Made by a program: the position numbers and the translations under genes
Part shown: positions 26,601 through 33,860 of the stretch, in pieces
Layout: each line of letters begins with the position of its first letter
Position numbering within the stretch: position 1 is the stretch's first letter
From: Erysipelotrichaceae bacterium
GTDB lineage: Bacteria; Bacillota_I; Bacilli_A; Erysipelotrichales; Erysipelotrichaceae
NCBI GenBank assembly: GCA_017432005.1
Contig: JAFRKA010000015.1
Span: 124,001 to 188,000 of the forward strand
Length of the DNA: 64,000 bases
Reading direction: 5' to 3'
The notes under the pieces: generated by a model
Seen by the model: only the letters and a program-made list of their open reading frames with translations
Databases searched by the model: none
What the model was told of the DNA's origin: nothing

Positions 26601-27888
26601 CGACAAGAACCTGGATATCGAAAGAAGGTTCGACAGAGCCAAGATCGCTGCCGATACGATCAAGAACACTCCGCAGAAGATCGGCATGTACGATGAAGAA
26701 CTTCATGAGACGGCTCTGTATCAGGAGAGACTGCTGGAAGATTTCCATATTTCGCTTGAAAACGATGATTTCTCGGTCTTCTACCAGCCGAAGTTCGATG
26801 TCCGTCCGGAAAAGCCGCTGCTGGCTTCTGCCGAGGCGCTGGTGCGCTGGAAACATCCTGAACTGGGCATGATATCTCCTGGTGTTTTCGTCCCGCTGCT
26901 GGAAGAAAGCGGACTTATCTATGAACTCGATACTTTCGTCTGGAAAGAAGTTGCCAAGAGGATCGCTTACTGGAAGAAGGAATTCTCTTTGTCCGTTCCG
27001 GTCTCCGTCAACGTCTCAAGGATAGATATGCTGATGCCTGATCTGAAGGAAGTCCTCTCTGACATTCTGAAAGACAATGGTCTTTCAACCGATGACATCA
27101 TCCTGGAGATCACTGAATCGGCCTATACCGGTGATTCCGATCAGGTCATTGCGATGGCCAAGGAACTCAGGAAGATCGGCTTCAGGATCGAGATGGATGA
27201 CTTCGGTACAGGCTACTCGTCACTGGGCATGCTTTCAAAGCTGCCGATCGATGTCCTGAAACTGGATATGACTTTCATCCGTTCAGCTTTCGGTGAGAAC
27301 AAGGATGTGAAGATGATCGAACTGATCATCGATATCGCTGATTACCTCCATGTGCCGGTCGTTGCCGAAGGTGTCGAGACGGCTGAACAGATGGTGGTCC
27401 TCAAAGCTTTGGGCTGCGATCTGATCCAGGGCTACTATTTCTCAAGACCGCTGGAACCGGAGAAGTTCGATGAGTTCCTCAACGATCACCGTGAACTGAA
27501 TACGAATGCCATTCCGGAAGCAGGCAAATCCTACATAAGCATCTCCAAGGCTTTACGCGGTGATTATGAATGCATCTGCTACATCAATATCGAAAGCAAC
27601 GCCTATATCGAGTTCTATGCTGGTCAGGACAAGGAACTGCATATCACGACGGACGGAACAGATTTCTTCTCCGACAGAAACAGGATCTTTGAGGATGTCT
27701 GTGCTGAAGATCTGCCTAAGCTCAAACAGATCCTGAACAAAGATGACCTGGAGGAATATCTGAACGGCGAGAAAGAACTGGATCTGCTGTTCAGAAAGAA
27801 CGATCAGAGCGTCTGTCACCTGCAGACGATCAGGACCAGGAACAAGGATGCCAGACATATCGTTCTGGGTGTCAGGAAGGAAAAATAA
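23608..27888 (+). CDS. APC-type permease fused to GGDEF-REC-GGDEF-EAL c-di-GMP module
   Basis: 1426 residues. Residues 1-~560 form an amino-acid/polyamine (APC) permease with ~12-13 membrane segments, starting SVFEAWAFSIGTAIGWGSL. Then follow an intact GGDEF domain (RIGGDEF, GGDEF 649-653, no RxxD site), a receiver (~745-870, phospho-acceptor Asp797 in LLDLMLP, Lys in PKPYP) and a degenerate GGDEF (RGSDTF, 952-957). An EAL domain comes next with all key residues (EAL 1076-1078, ITES, DDFGTG 1197-1202, Lys1218, Glu1254, QGYYFSRP). A final ~110-residue sensor like those at 8751 ends the protein. It should both make and cut c-di-GMP, perhaps in response to transported solute. AAGGGA precedes the ATG. 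Confidence 0.88.
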   Translation: METVQDKRRELSVFEAWAFSIGTAIGWGSLVVTANTYLAESGPLGSVLGLIIGGAIMLVMGRNYYYLMELYPDNGGAYTFTKEQFGHDHGFLTSWFLALVYLAVLWANATAIPLFVRNFLGDIFTFGRMYTLFGYEVYFGETLLTIVSILIIALLYYRGKRLSHIIMTILATVFTLSITAVFLFVMLKHEGNFEPLFVEGSSSLRQIINIAVISPWAFIGFESVSHSTADFSFKGDRIFRMLVIAIVSTMLLYIFTVLLSAAAYPKEYSSWFAYISDLNNNTGLSSFPAFYTAHHYLGNAGVTLLMAALFSLIITSMIGNTTALSQLFCALGKDEILPEKFGKLNKYGVPGRGILLVAGLSLITPFLGRTAIGWIVDVTTLGATLIYGFVSASAYKAALVRNDRIEKVTGLLGVILMIAFSLYILVPSFVTVSTLEKETYFLFIIWSVLGFIYFRYILAHDEKRHYGNTIIVWVALLSLVLVIALIWMRQSMIFANQTMLKNVEEYYDHLSDPSKDLDEQYIYEQVLKMEDSDNRTMLIGFGMFMFAIAIMFTNYSYMNKRTKESEMIAAIDPMTGVKSKHAYLIKEKELNSSISEGRDTKFAIVVCDVNGLKTINDTLGHQAGDEHICKASRMVCEIFKHSPLYRIGGDEFVAILTGQNYRLRRELMRQLHNMSVDHISGNDVVISGGMSEYHAGEDLSFHDVFQRADQLMYEEKQLLKGLGSISREESPDERLEENVSILDLKRQILIVEDEAINQMLLSNILQEDYELLYADDGVAALEIAKENKDELSLVLLDLMLPKVNGFEVLRDMKGDVDLKDIPVIIMTADQQSEVECLNMGASDFIPKPYPAPEIIKARVDRCIEISENRDTIELTERDPLTKLYNIEYFDRYVNMYDRHYTDMPMDAIVVDINRFHMVNERYGKQFGDLVLQKLGTRIRLLAREVGGVGGRRGSDTFLLYCPHLEDYEARLEELSDDLLDNEDESSRISLRMGVYSNADKNLDIERRFDRAKIAADTIKNTPQKIGMYDEELHETALYQERLLEDFHISLENDDFSVFYQPKFDVRPEKPLLASAEALVRWKHPELGMISPGVFVPLLEESGLIYELDTFVWKEVAKRIAYWKKEFSLSVPVSVNVSRIDMLMPDLKEVLSDILKDNGLSTDDIILEITESAYTGDSDQVIAMAKELRKIGFRIEMDDFGTGYSSLGMLSKLPIDVLKLDMTFIRSAFGENKDVKMIELIIDIADYLHVPVVAEGVETAEQMVVLKALGCDLIQGYYFSRPLEPEKFDEFLNDHRELNTNAIPEAGKSYISISKALRGDYECICYINIESNAYIEFYAGQDKELHITTDGTDFFSDRNRIFEDVCAEDLPKLKQILNKDDLEEYLNGEKELDLLFRKNDQSVCHLQTIRTRNKDARHIVLGVRKEK

Positions 27889-27915
27889 CAGATTTCATCT
27901 GTTGTTCACAATTGA

Positions 27916-27930
27916 CTGATATCATATCAG
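27916..27930. promoter_or_regulatory. Inverted repeat, possible operator
   Basis: CTGATAT-C-ATATCAG is a perfect 7-base inverted repeat just after a TTGACT (27912-27917) that could be a -35 box, with GTAAAT further on. It may be an operator within a promoter; the direction and target are uncertain. Confidence 0.3.
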
Positions 27931-27991
27931 TGTAAATAGTTTTTTCATTAAAATTCTTCCTGTACTTGATAAGCATTTAAGTAATAAAGAG

Positions 27992-28020
27992 ACAGCAGCT
28001 GAGACTGCTGTTTTCTTTTT
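27992..28020 (+). terminator. Intrinsic terminator
   Basis: ACAGCAG and CTGCTGT pair around six bases, followed by TTTTCTTTTT. It lies about 100 bases after the permease hybrid, so the RNA between may be a long 3' end or a short separate transcript. Confidence 0.75.
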
Positions 28021-28093
28021 GAAACTTTCCTGATCAGTTTGTCCTGTGTCAGCAGTCTGCTTTTGTTATACTTGAAATGAAAGAGGTCTCATA

Positions 28094-29917
28094 ATGGCAG
28101 CAAACAGAAGAAATGATTTTACCCTGAAAGACAGATTCAGATACTGGCTGGACAAGAAGATGGCCAGAGGTACGATGAGCATCATCGTCCTGCTCTCTTT
28201 GGCAGTATTGTCCGTACTGGTCTTCGTATCGGTACTGACGATCCTTTTCAAACTAAGAGACAGCATCTTTCCGGCTTTCTGGGATTCTTTAGCCAATACT
28301 ATCAATACCGATATGCCTTCCAGTGAAGACGGCAGTGTCGGCTATATCGTCTTGAACACCCTGACGGCGATCGTCGGTCTGCTGTTCACGAGTATCCTGA
28401 TCGGTGTCGTCAGCAGCGGTATCGAAGAAAAGCTCGACAGTCTGAGAAGAGGCAATTCACTCGTCCTTGAAAGCAATCATACCGTCATTCTGGGCTACAA
28501 CCTCGGTGAACACGGTCTGCTTCATCAGCTGATCCTGGCGACCGGCAAAAAGAAGAGTGTCATCGTCATCTGCACCGATATCGAGAAACCGGATATCGAG
28601 GAAGATCTCAAGAACAATGTCGATATCCCTGACAACATCGAAGTCATCTGCCGCAACGGCGATATCACGAGCACCAACGATCTGCGCTGCTGCTCGATCG
28701 AGAAGGCAAATCTGGTCATCATCAATGCCCTGAATGACAACCGCCGTATCAAAGCCATTCTGGCTGTCCTGTGTCTGGAGAAAGAGTATCCGGAATTCAA
28801 GGCCAGGATCGTAGCCTGTGTCACGGATGAGAAGCATCTGCTGCCGCAGAACAAGATGGACAACAAGAAGATCATTATGATGAAGACCGATGATGTCATG
28901 GCCAGGATCGTAGCTCACACGTCAACGGAACCGGGACTTTCAGTTGCCTTCAAGGAACTGCTGAACTTTGAACAGAATGAATTCTATTTTGAAAAAGAAC
29001 TTAAGCTCATCGGCAAGACCGTGATGGAGACGGCTGCGTGTCTCGACAAGGCTTCCTTGGTCGGTATCAGAAGGAATGGCAAGACCATCCTGAATCCTGG
29101 CAAGGATATGGTCATCGATCTCAATGATGATCTGGTCTTTTATGAACAGTGCAAAGAATCGTATGAGATAAGTGATGACAACAGTAAGGACATCATGGAA
29201 CGTGAATACAAGGAGATCAGAAACGATATCCGCGGTGATGTCTTCATCGTCGGCTACAACAGACTGTTGGATACGATCCTGAATGAACTTCCGGCTGATG
29301 TCAAAGATATCACGATCGTTACCGACAAAAAAGATGAGATCAAGGAACTGATCAAGAAACACAAGAAGAGAAATATCAGCCTCTACAAAGGCGATTTCGA
29401 AAAAGATCTGGCGAAGGTCGCCGCAAAAGCGGAACACTTCGTCTTGCTTACGGACAGAGAGATCGACAAGGAAGATGCGGATATAAACAATATCCTGCTG
29501 CTTCTGAAACTGATGAACCTCAAGGAACTTCATGACTATCCGTATAACCTGACCGTTGAACTGAACATGGAGAACTCCTACAACGTCGCCATGAAGAACG
29601 ACAAGATCGACTATATCGTCGGTTCCAATATCGCCTCACTGCTGCTGGCACAGATCTCCGAGAATCCTGATCTTAAAGAAATATTAGAAGAACTTCTTTC
29701 TAAAAAGGGAAATGAACTCTTCTCCAAATCCATCCGCTGTTTCAATCTGGAAGCCGGACATGATTATTCCTATGGTGCTCTGAAGCAGATCATCCTGTCA
29801 TATAACTACACGCTTTTAGGCTACAGTAATGAAGGCAAGACGATCCTTAACCCGAAGTCAGCTGAAAGAGTGATCTTCGATGAGGATGATAGACTGTTCG
29901 TCCTGGGACAGAAATAG
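28094..29917 (+). CDS. CASTOR/POLLUX-type ion channel with TrkA-N-like domains
   Basis: 607 residues. Two to three membrane segments occur near the start (~28-50 and ~84-106). Two Rossmann-like RCK/TrkA-N domains follow, the first with HTVILGYNLGEHG (~135) and the second with DVFIVGYNRLLD (~383). The order and the long C-terminal part match bacterial relatives of plant CASTOR and POLLUX, potassium or calcium channels gated by ligands or ions. The segment ILILGVVSSGIEEKLDSLRRG-like stretch after TM2 is typical. No phosphate or nucleotide specificity is evident beyond the Gly motifs. The next gene starts 10 bases after the stop. Confidence 0.82.
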   Translation: MAANRRNDFTLKDRFRYWLDKKMARGTMSIIVLLSLAVLSVLVFVSVLTILFKLRDSIFPAFWDSLANTINTDMPSSEDGSVGYIVLNTLTAIVGLLFTSILIGVVSSGIEEKLDSLRRGNSLVLESNHTVILGYNLGEHGLLHQLILATGKKKSVIVICTDIEKPDIEEDLKNNVDIPDNIEVICRNGDITSTNDLRCCSIEKANLVIINALNDNRRIKAILAVLCLEKEYPEFKARIVACVTDEKHLLPQNKMDNKKIIMMKTDDVMARIVAHTSTEPGLSVAFKELLNFEQNEFYFEKELKLIGKTVMETAACLDKASLVGIRRNGKTILNPGKDMVIDLNDDLVFYEQCKESYEISDDNSKDIMEREYKEIRNDIRGDVFIVGYNRLLDTILNELPADVKDITIVTDKKDEIKELIKKHKKRNISLYKGDFEKDLAKVAAKAEHFVLLTDREIDKEDADINNILLLLKLMNLKELHDYPYNLTVELNMENSYNVAMKNDKIDYIVGSNIASLLLAQISENPDLKEILEELLSKKGNELFSKSIRCFNLEAGHDYSYGALKQIILSYNYTLLGYSNEGKTILNPKSAERVIFDEDDRLFVLGQK

Positions 29918-29927
29918 GACTGTATCA

Positions 29928-30269
29928 ATGGAACTTAAAGTAAACAGAGTCAAACTGAGTGTTGCGATCCCGCCGGAAAGCGTTGAAGAAGTGAGGAAGG
30001 CGATCTGTGAAGCCGGGGCAGGCGTTTTAGGTAACTATACATACTGCACTATGACAACAGAATGTATCGGTACTTTCAGACCTGATGAGAACGCTGAACC
30101 GTATGTCGGTGAAAACAGTGAACTGAATCGAGTCAAAGAAGTGAAACTGGAGACATTCTGTGATGTGAAGGATGTGAAGAAGATCGTTGCGAGACTCAGA
30201 GAAGTCCATCCGTATGAGGAACCATCGATCGAGATCGTTCCTTTACTGGATGAAGACAGTTTTGAATAA
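29928..30269 (+). CDS. NIF3/YqfO-like dimer-domain protein
   Basis: 113 residues from the ATG at 29928; AGGA overlaps the channel stop. The protein matches the CutA-like insert of NIF3-family proteins standing alone. It has VAIPPESVEEVRKAICEAGAG, then GNYTYCTMTTECIGTFRP, a VGENSELNRVKEVKLE strand and the end REVHPYEEPSIEIVPL. Function of the free domain is unknown; the fold often binds metal or forms trimers. It is probably co-transcribed with the channel and may be a regulator of it, which is inference. Confidence 0.8.
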   Translation: MELKVNRVKLSVAIPPESVEEVRKAICEAGAGVLGNYTYCTMTTECIGTFRPDENAEPYVGENSELNRVKEVKLETFCDVKDVKKIVARLREVHPYEEPSIEIVPLLDEDSFE

Positions 30270-30292
30270 TAACTGAATTGGGGGAAGTATTC

Positions 30293-30832
30293 ATGAAAGC
30301 ACTGGTTATCAACTGCAGTCCGGTCAGAGACGGAGCGACTGCCAGGATCGTGGAAATTGTTACCGGCAATCTGTCAGAAAGATATGAGACGAAAGCCGTC
30401 TGTATCGATGATTATCATTTTTCTTTCTGCAAAGGCTGCCGCAGCTGTCATACGACAGCAGAATGCGTCATGAAGGATGATGTCGATAAACTGATGGAAG
30501 AATTCGCGCAAGCGGATATCATCGTTTCGGTTTCACCGTCCTACTGGGCAGATATACCCGGTCAGTTCAAGGCTTTCATCGACAGGTGTACTCCCTGGTG
30601 CAATACCCATGAACCCCACAAGACCATTCCGGCAGGAAAGAAAGGCTATGCGATCGTCCTGCGTACCGGTCCGCATATGAAAGAGTGTGAGAGGATCATC
30701 AGCAGTATCGAACATTTCTACGGTCATCTGGAGATCGAGTGCTGTGACAGACTCGGTCTGTGTTCCGTCGAATACAGAAAAGACGTTGAAGGCAGAAAAG
30801 ACGAGATCGAAACGTTCTGTGACAAGATCTGA
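30293..30832 (+). CDS. NADPH-dependent FMN reductase/iron-sulfur flavoprotein-like
   Basis: 179 residues from the ATG at 30293, six bases after GGGGGAAG; five upstream codons lack a site. It begins with the flavodoxin-fold FMN motif ALVINCSPVRDGATARI (residues 3-19), has CKGCRSCHTTAECVMKDD (Cys cluster as in iron-sulfur flavoproteins), SPSYWADIPGQFKAFIDR and a C-terminal helix. It probably reduces quinones, azo compounds or similar with NAD(P)H. It follows the NIF3-like gene by 23 bases and precedes the nuclease by three. Confidence 0.85.
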   Translation: MKALVINCSPVRDGATARIVEIVTGNLSERYETKAVCIDDYHFSFCKGCRSCHTTAECVMKDDVDKLMEEFAQADIIVSVSPSYWADIPGQFKAFIDRCTPWCNTHEPHKTIPAGKKGYAIVLRTGPHMKECERIISSIEHFYGHLEIECCDRLGLCSVEYRKDVEGRKDEIETFCDKI

Positions 30833-30835
30833 CTT

Positions 30836-31534
30836 ATGGCAATAACCAAGACTTCATTCATGAGGGGCATGCAATGCCCGAAGATGATCTGGCTCGACAG
30901 GCACAGACCGTCTTTGAAAGTGATCCCTCCGGAAGTCCAGGAAAGGCTTGATGCCGGCAATGAGTTCGGTGATAAAGCCATGGCTATGTTTGGACCATAC
31001 GAGGAGATGACCATCTATCTTCCCGGTACGACCATACCAGACAAGAAGGCGATGGTCGCCAAGACCAGAGAACATCTCGATAAAGGAACAGCAGTGATCT
31101 GTGAAGCTGCCTTTATGTCCTATAACAACTACTGTGCCATCGATATCCTGCGCAAGACCGATAACGGCTATGACATCTATGAGGTCAAGAATACTCCCGA
31201 AGTCCATGAACAGTATATCGAAGATGCGGCCTTTCAGTACTACATTACTGATCATTGTCATCTCAAGGTCGGAAAGATCTTCATCGTGATCCGCGGTGAA
31301 GATGAAAACGAGCCCTTCGTCCCGGTGGATGTAACGGAAGAAGTGAAGAAAAAGTACAACTGGATCGACAACAACATCTGGAGACTCAACCGGATCCAGA
31401 AACAGTCAGAGGAAGTTGAGATCGAACCAGGTGAACAGTGTAATAGACCATATGAATGCTGGTACTACGGATACTGCCATCATACAGAAACAGAAGAGAA
31501 GAATGATCAGCCTGAACAGCTGACGCTGATATAA
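30836..31534 (+). CDS. PD-(D/E)XK nuclease-like protein with Cys cluster (DUF2779-associated)
   Basis: 232 residues. FMRGMQCPKMIWLDRHRP (~8-25) is the N-terminal motif of the Cas4/DUF2779 class. AIDILRKTDNGYDIYEVK (~103-120) supplies the D and ExK of a PD-(D/E)XK site, and CNRPYECWYYGYCHH (~201) with Cys9 could bind a 4Fe-4S cluster, as in Cas4 and AddB. Full DUF2779 proteins carry a second, RNase H-like half that is missing here, so this is a stand-alone nuclease part. It lies three bases after the flavoprotein gene. The true role (repair or defence) is not known. Confidence 0.72.
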   Translation: MAITKTSFMRGMQCPKMIWLDRHRPSLKVIPPEVQERLDAGNEFGDKAMAMFGPYEEMTIYLPGTTIPDKKAMVAKTREHLDKGTAVICEAAFMSYNNYCAIDILRKTDNGYDIYEVKNTPEVHEQYIEDAAFQYYITDHCHLKVGKIFIVIRGEDENEPFVPVDVTEEVKKKYNWIDNNIWRLNRIQKQSEEVEIEPGEQCNRPYECWYYGYCHHTETEEKNDQPEQLTLI

Positions 31535-31543
31535 AGGACAATT

Positions 31544-33031
31544 ATGAGTAAAAAGATATTTCACAATATGATCGCCTATGAGATCTACCCGACTTCCTTT
31601 TCCGACAGCAATAACGACGGTATCGGTGATCTCAACGGTATCACTTCCAAACTGGAATATATACAGGGAATGGGTTTTAATGCGATCTGGCTGAATCCGT
31701 TCTACCGTTCACCGTTCAAGGACGGAGGATATGATGTGGAAGATTTCTTTGATGTCGATCCCCGTTTTGGAACGATGAATGATTTCCGCAGACTGGCGAA
31801 AAAAGCCCATAAACTTGGTATAAGAGTGCTTGTCGATCTGGTCGCCGGACATGCGTCAGCTGACAATCCTGATTTTCTTAAAAGTGCTGAAGCAGAAAGA
31901 AATGAAAACAGCGATCTGTTCATCTGGAACGACAATCCCTGGGACAAGGACAACGGACTGATCTCCGGCATGTATGATCGGCACGGATGTTACATGGTCA
32001 ACTTCTTTGCACATCAGCCGGCCTTCAATTACGGTTTCAGCAGGATCGATCATCCTTCATGGCAGCTTTCATATAAAGATAAAAGAACGTTTATTGCCAG
32101 AGAATACATGCTGAAGGTGATGCGCTATTGGCTTGACAGCGGTGCTGACGGATTCCGGGTCGACATGGCTGATTCACTGGTCAAGAACGATGATGACAAG
32201 ACAGCGACCATTGAAGTCTGGCGATGGATGTTCAGAAAGATCAGAAAAGAATATCCTGATGTCTTCTTTGTGAGTGAATGGTCATATCCTGAAAGATCTT
32301 TTGCAGCCGGTTTCGATGCGGACTTCGTCCTCGATCACTGGGATAATTTCTATCACCGTTTCTTCAGAAGTGATGCATCGACCAGAGGCACATCGATCAT
32401 CAACGGAAAAAACGATGTGAAGTTTGCACTGAAGGACATGAGAGAAAGATTTGCGGAAGCCGAGAAAAACAACAGCTATCTCGCACTGATCAGCGGCAAT
32501 CATGATACCTGGCGGATCGCCAATTATCTCGATCATGAGCAGCTGAAAGTCTTCTACATGTTCCTGTTCACGATGCCTGGCATTCCTTTCATTTACTATG
32601 GTGATGAACTGGAAATGAAGACTACTGATCTGACTTCCAAAGACGGAGGTTATCAGCGTACCGGCAGCCGGACCCCGATGATCTGGGATGATGCATCATC
32701 GGGTCACGGATTCACTTTAAATAAAGATCCGTATCTGCCTTTCGATCCTCAGAATACCATCTCTGTAAGCAGGGCGATGAAAGATAAAGATTCTCTGTAT
32801 CATTTCATCCGTGAACTGATTTCGCTGAGAAAGAGTATAAAGGATCTTACTGATCCTCATGTGAAGATAGGAGAAAGAAACAGAGTCTTCTTCTTTGATC
32901 GGAGAAGATATCGGCTGATCGCCAATATGTCAGATAAAGAATACAGATTCAAAGGAGAGGCCATGATCAGCACCGTACCTGCAGATGATAAACTGCCTCC
33001 GGGGGCAGCTGTATTGATAAAAAAGAAATAA
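31544..33031 (+). CDS. GH13 alpha-amylase-family glycosidase
   Basis: 495 residues. The conserved GH13 regions are all visible: NAIWLNPFYRSPFKDGGYDV (region near ~45), DLVAGHAS (~96), GFRVDMAD (nucleophile Asp, ~202), FVSEWS (general acid Glu, ~242), and SGNHDTWR (~314). No signal peptide, so it should act inside the cell on oligosaccharides, as alpha-glucosidases or sucrose/trehalulose hydrolases do; specificity is not clear. AAAGGA precedes the ATG. It ends at a bidirectional terminator. Confidence 0.87.
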   Translation: MSKKIFHNMIAYEIYPTSFSDSNNDGIGDLNGITSKLEYIQGMGFNAIWLNPFYRSPFKDGGYDVEDFFDVDPRFGTMNDFRRLAKKAHKLGIRVLVDLVAGHASADNPDFLKSAEAERNENSDLFIWNDNPWDKDNGLISGMYDRHGCYMVNFFAHQPAFNYGFSRIDHPSWQLSYKDKRTFIAREYMLKVMRYWLDSGADGFRVDMADSLVKNDDDKTATIEVWRWMFRKIRKEYPDVFFVSEWSYPERSFAAGFDADFVLDHWDNFYHRFFRSDASTRGTSIINGKNDVKFALKDMRERFAEAEKNNSYLALISGNHDTWRIANYLDHEQLKVFYMFLFTMPGIPFIYYGDELEMKTTDLTSKDGGYQRTGSRTPMIWDDASSGHGFTLNKDPYLPFDPQNTISVSRAMKDKDSLYHFIRELISLRKSIKDLTDPHVKIGERNRVFFFDRRRYRLIANMSDKEYRFKGEAMISTVPADDKLPPGAAVLIKKK

Positions 33032-33032
33032 T

Positions 33033-33055
33033 AATACTCGAGAGACTCGAGTATT
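33033..33055. terminator. Bidirectional terminator
   Basis: AATACTCGA and TCGAGTATT pair around five bases between two converging genes, with T/A-rich ends both ways. Confidence 0.8.
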
Positions 33056-33056
33056 T

Positions 33057-33752
33057 TTATGCTTCTGCTTTGTCTTCCTGGATCTTGTTTAAGATCAGGA
33101 ATTCATTGTTTTCAAATTTCAGATGATAGATCCTGCCGCAGCTGTTGCAGAAGACCAGCAGTTCATTTCCTTCTTTTATGTCAGTAGCATCGAAGATGAT
33201 CTCCTGTTTGCAGGCCGGACATTTGAGGACTCTGGTATTTTCGTTTTCTTCCTTAGGCTGTGAAGGGATACCGATATCCTTCCTCAGATCTCTGAAGCGG
33301 CCGTAGAAGAAGCGGACCAGCCAGATATCACCGAAATTGTATTTTTCCACATAGTAGGCTCCGTATTCCTGATGTGTTCCTTCGTTGTTCCAGCCGCAGA
33401 GGAAACGCATCTCTCTGCTGTCGATTGGATCGATGCCTTTCTCCAGAGTATAGTAAGCCAGCCGGTTGGTCTTTGTATCCATGAAGATGAAGGCACAGAA
33501 ACACAGAGGTGTTTCGGCCGGAGTCGGAAACCTCAGACAGACGGCAACCGTATCGACATCCAGACGGGTATGAAAACCGCTGTAATCTTCTTCTTTATAA
33601 GGGAATTCGGTATTGTTGTCTTCATAGAATTTCTTGGCAGCACGGTAAAGTGTCGTCTGCTCACCGCAGTTGATCAGGTCATTGAAGAACTGCGGAGTGG
33701 TATAGACCCACTTGGGGATGATACGGTGCTGAAAATTGTATTCGAGATTCAT
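33057..33752 (-). CDS. Unknown protein with C-terminal zinc ribbon
   Basis: 231 residues, soluble. Residues ~165-205 form a zinc ribbon: CPACKQEI then CNSCGRIYHL, two CxxC pairs. The front 150 residues are aromatic-rich and contain DTKTNRLAYYTLEKG and EMRFLCGWNNEGTHQEYG, with no enzyme motif that I recognise. On the minus strand GGAGGAC lies eight bases before the start. It is a single gene, divergent from the paralogue at 33861. Confidence 0.68.
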   Translation of the reverse strand: MNLEYNFQHRIIPKWVYTTPQFFNDLINCGEQTTLYRAAKKFYEDNNTEFPYKEEDYSGFHTRLDVDTVAVCLRFPTPAETPLCFCAFIFMDTKTNRLAYYTLEKGIDPIDSREMRFLCGWNNEGTHQEYGAYYVEKYNFGDIWLVRFFYGRFRDLRKDIGIPSQPKEENENTRVLKCPACKQEIIFDATDIKEGNELLVFCNSCGRIYHLKFENNEFLILNKIQEDKAEA

Positions 33753-33860
33753 TATTATTTTGTCCTCCGCTGATTTAATTATACAGGAAGATAAGGTCTT
33801 TAAGGGGTAGCGTTTGATGGTGATTTGTAAGAAAATATAAATATAGAAGGAGTATATAAG

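Noticed and set aside
25981-26856. Minus-strand ORF of 291 codons
   Set aside because: It is antisense to the receiver and GGDEF region of the permease hybrid and shows no motif.
27889-27905. Terminator right after the permease hybrid
   Set aside because: AACAGAT/ATCTGTT pairs but has no T-run; the hairpin at 27992 is the better terminator.
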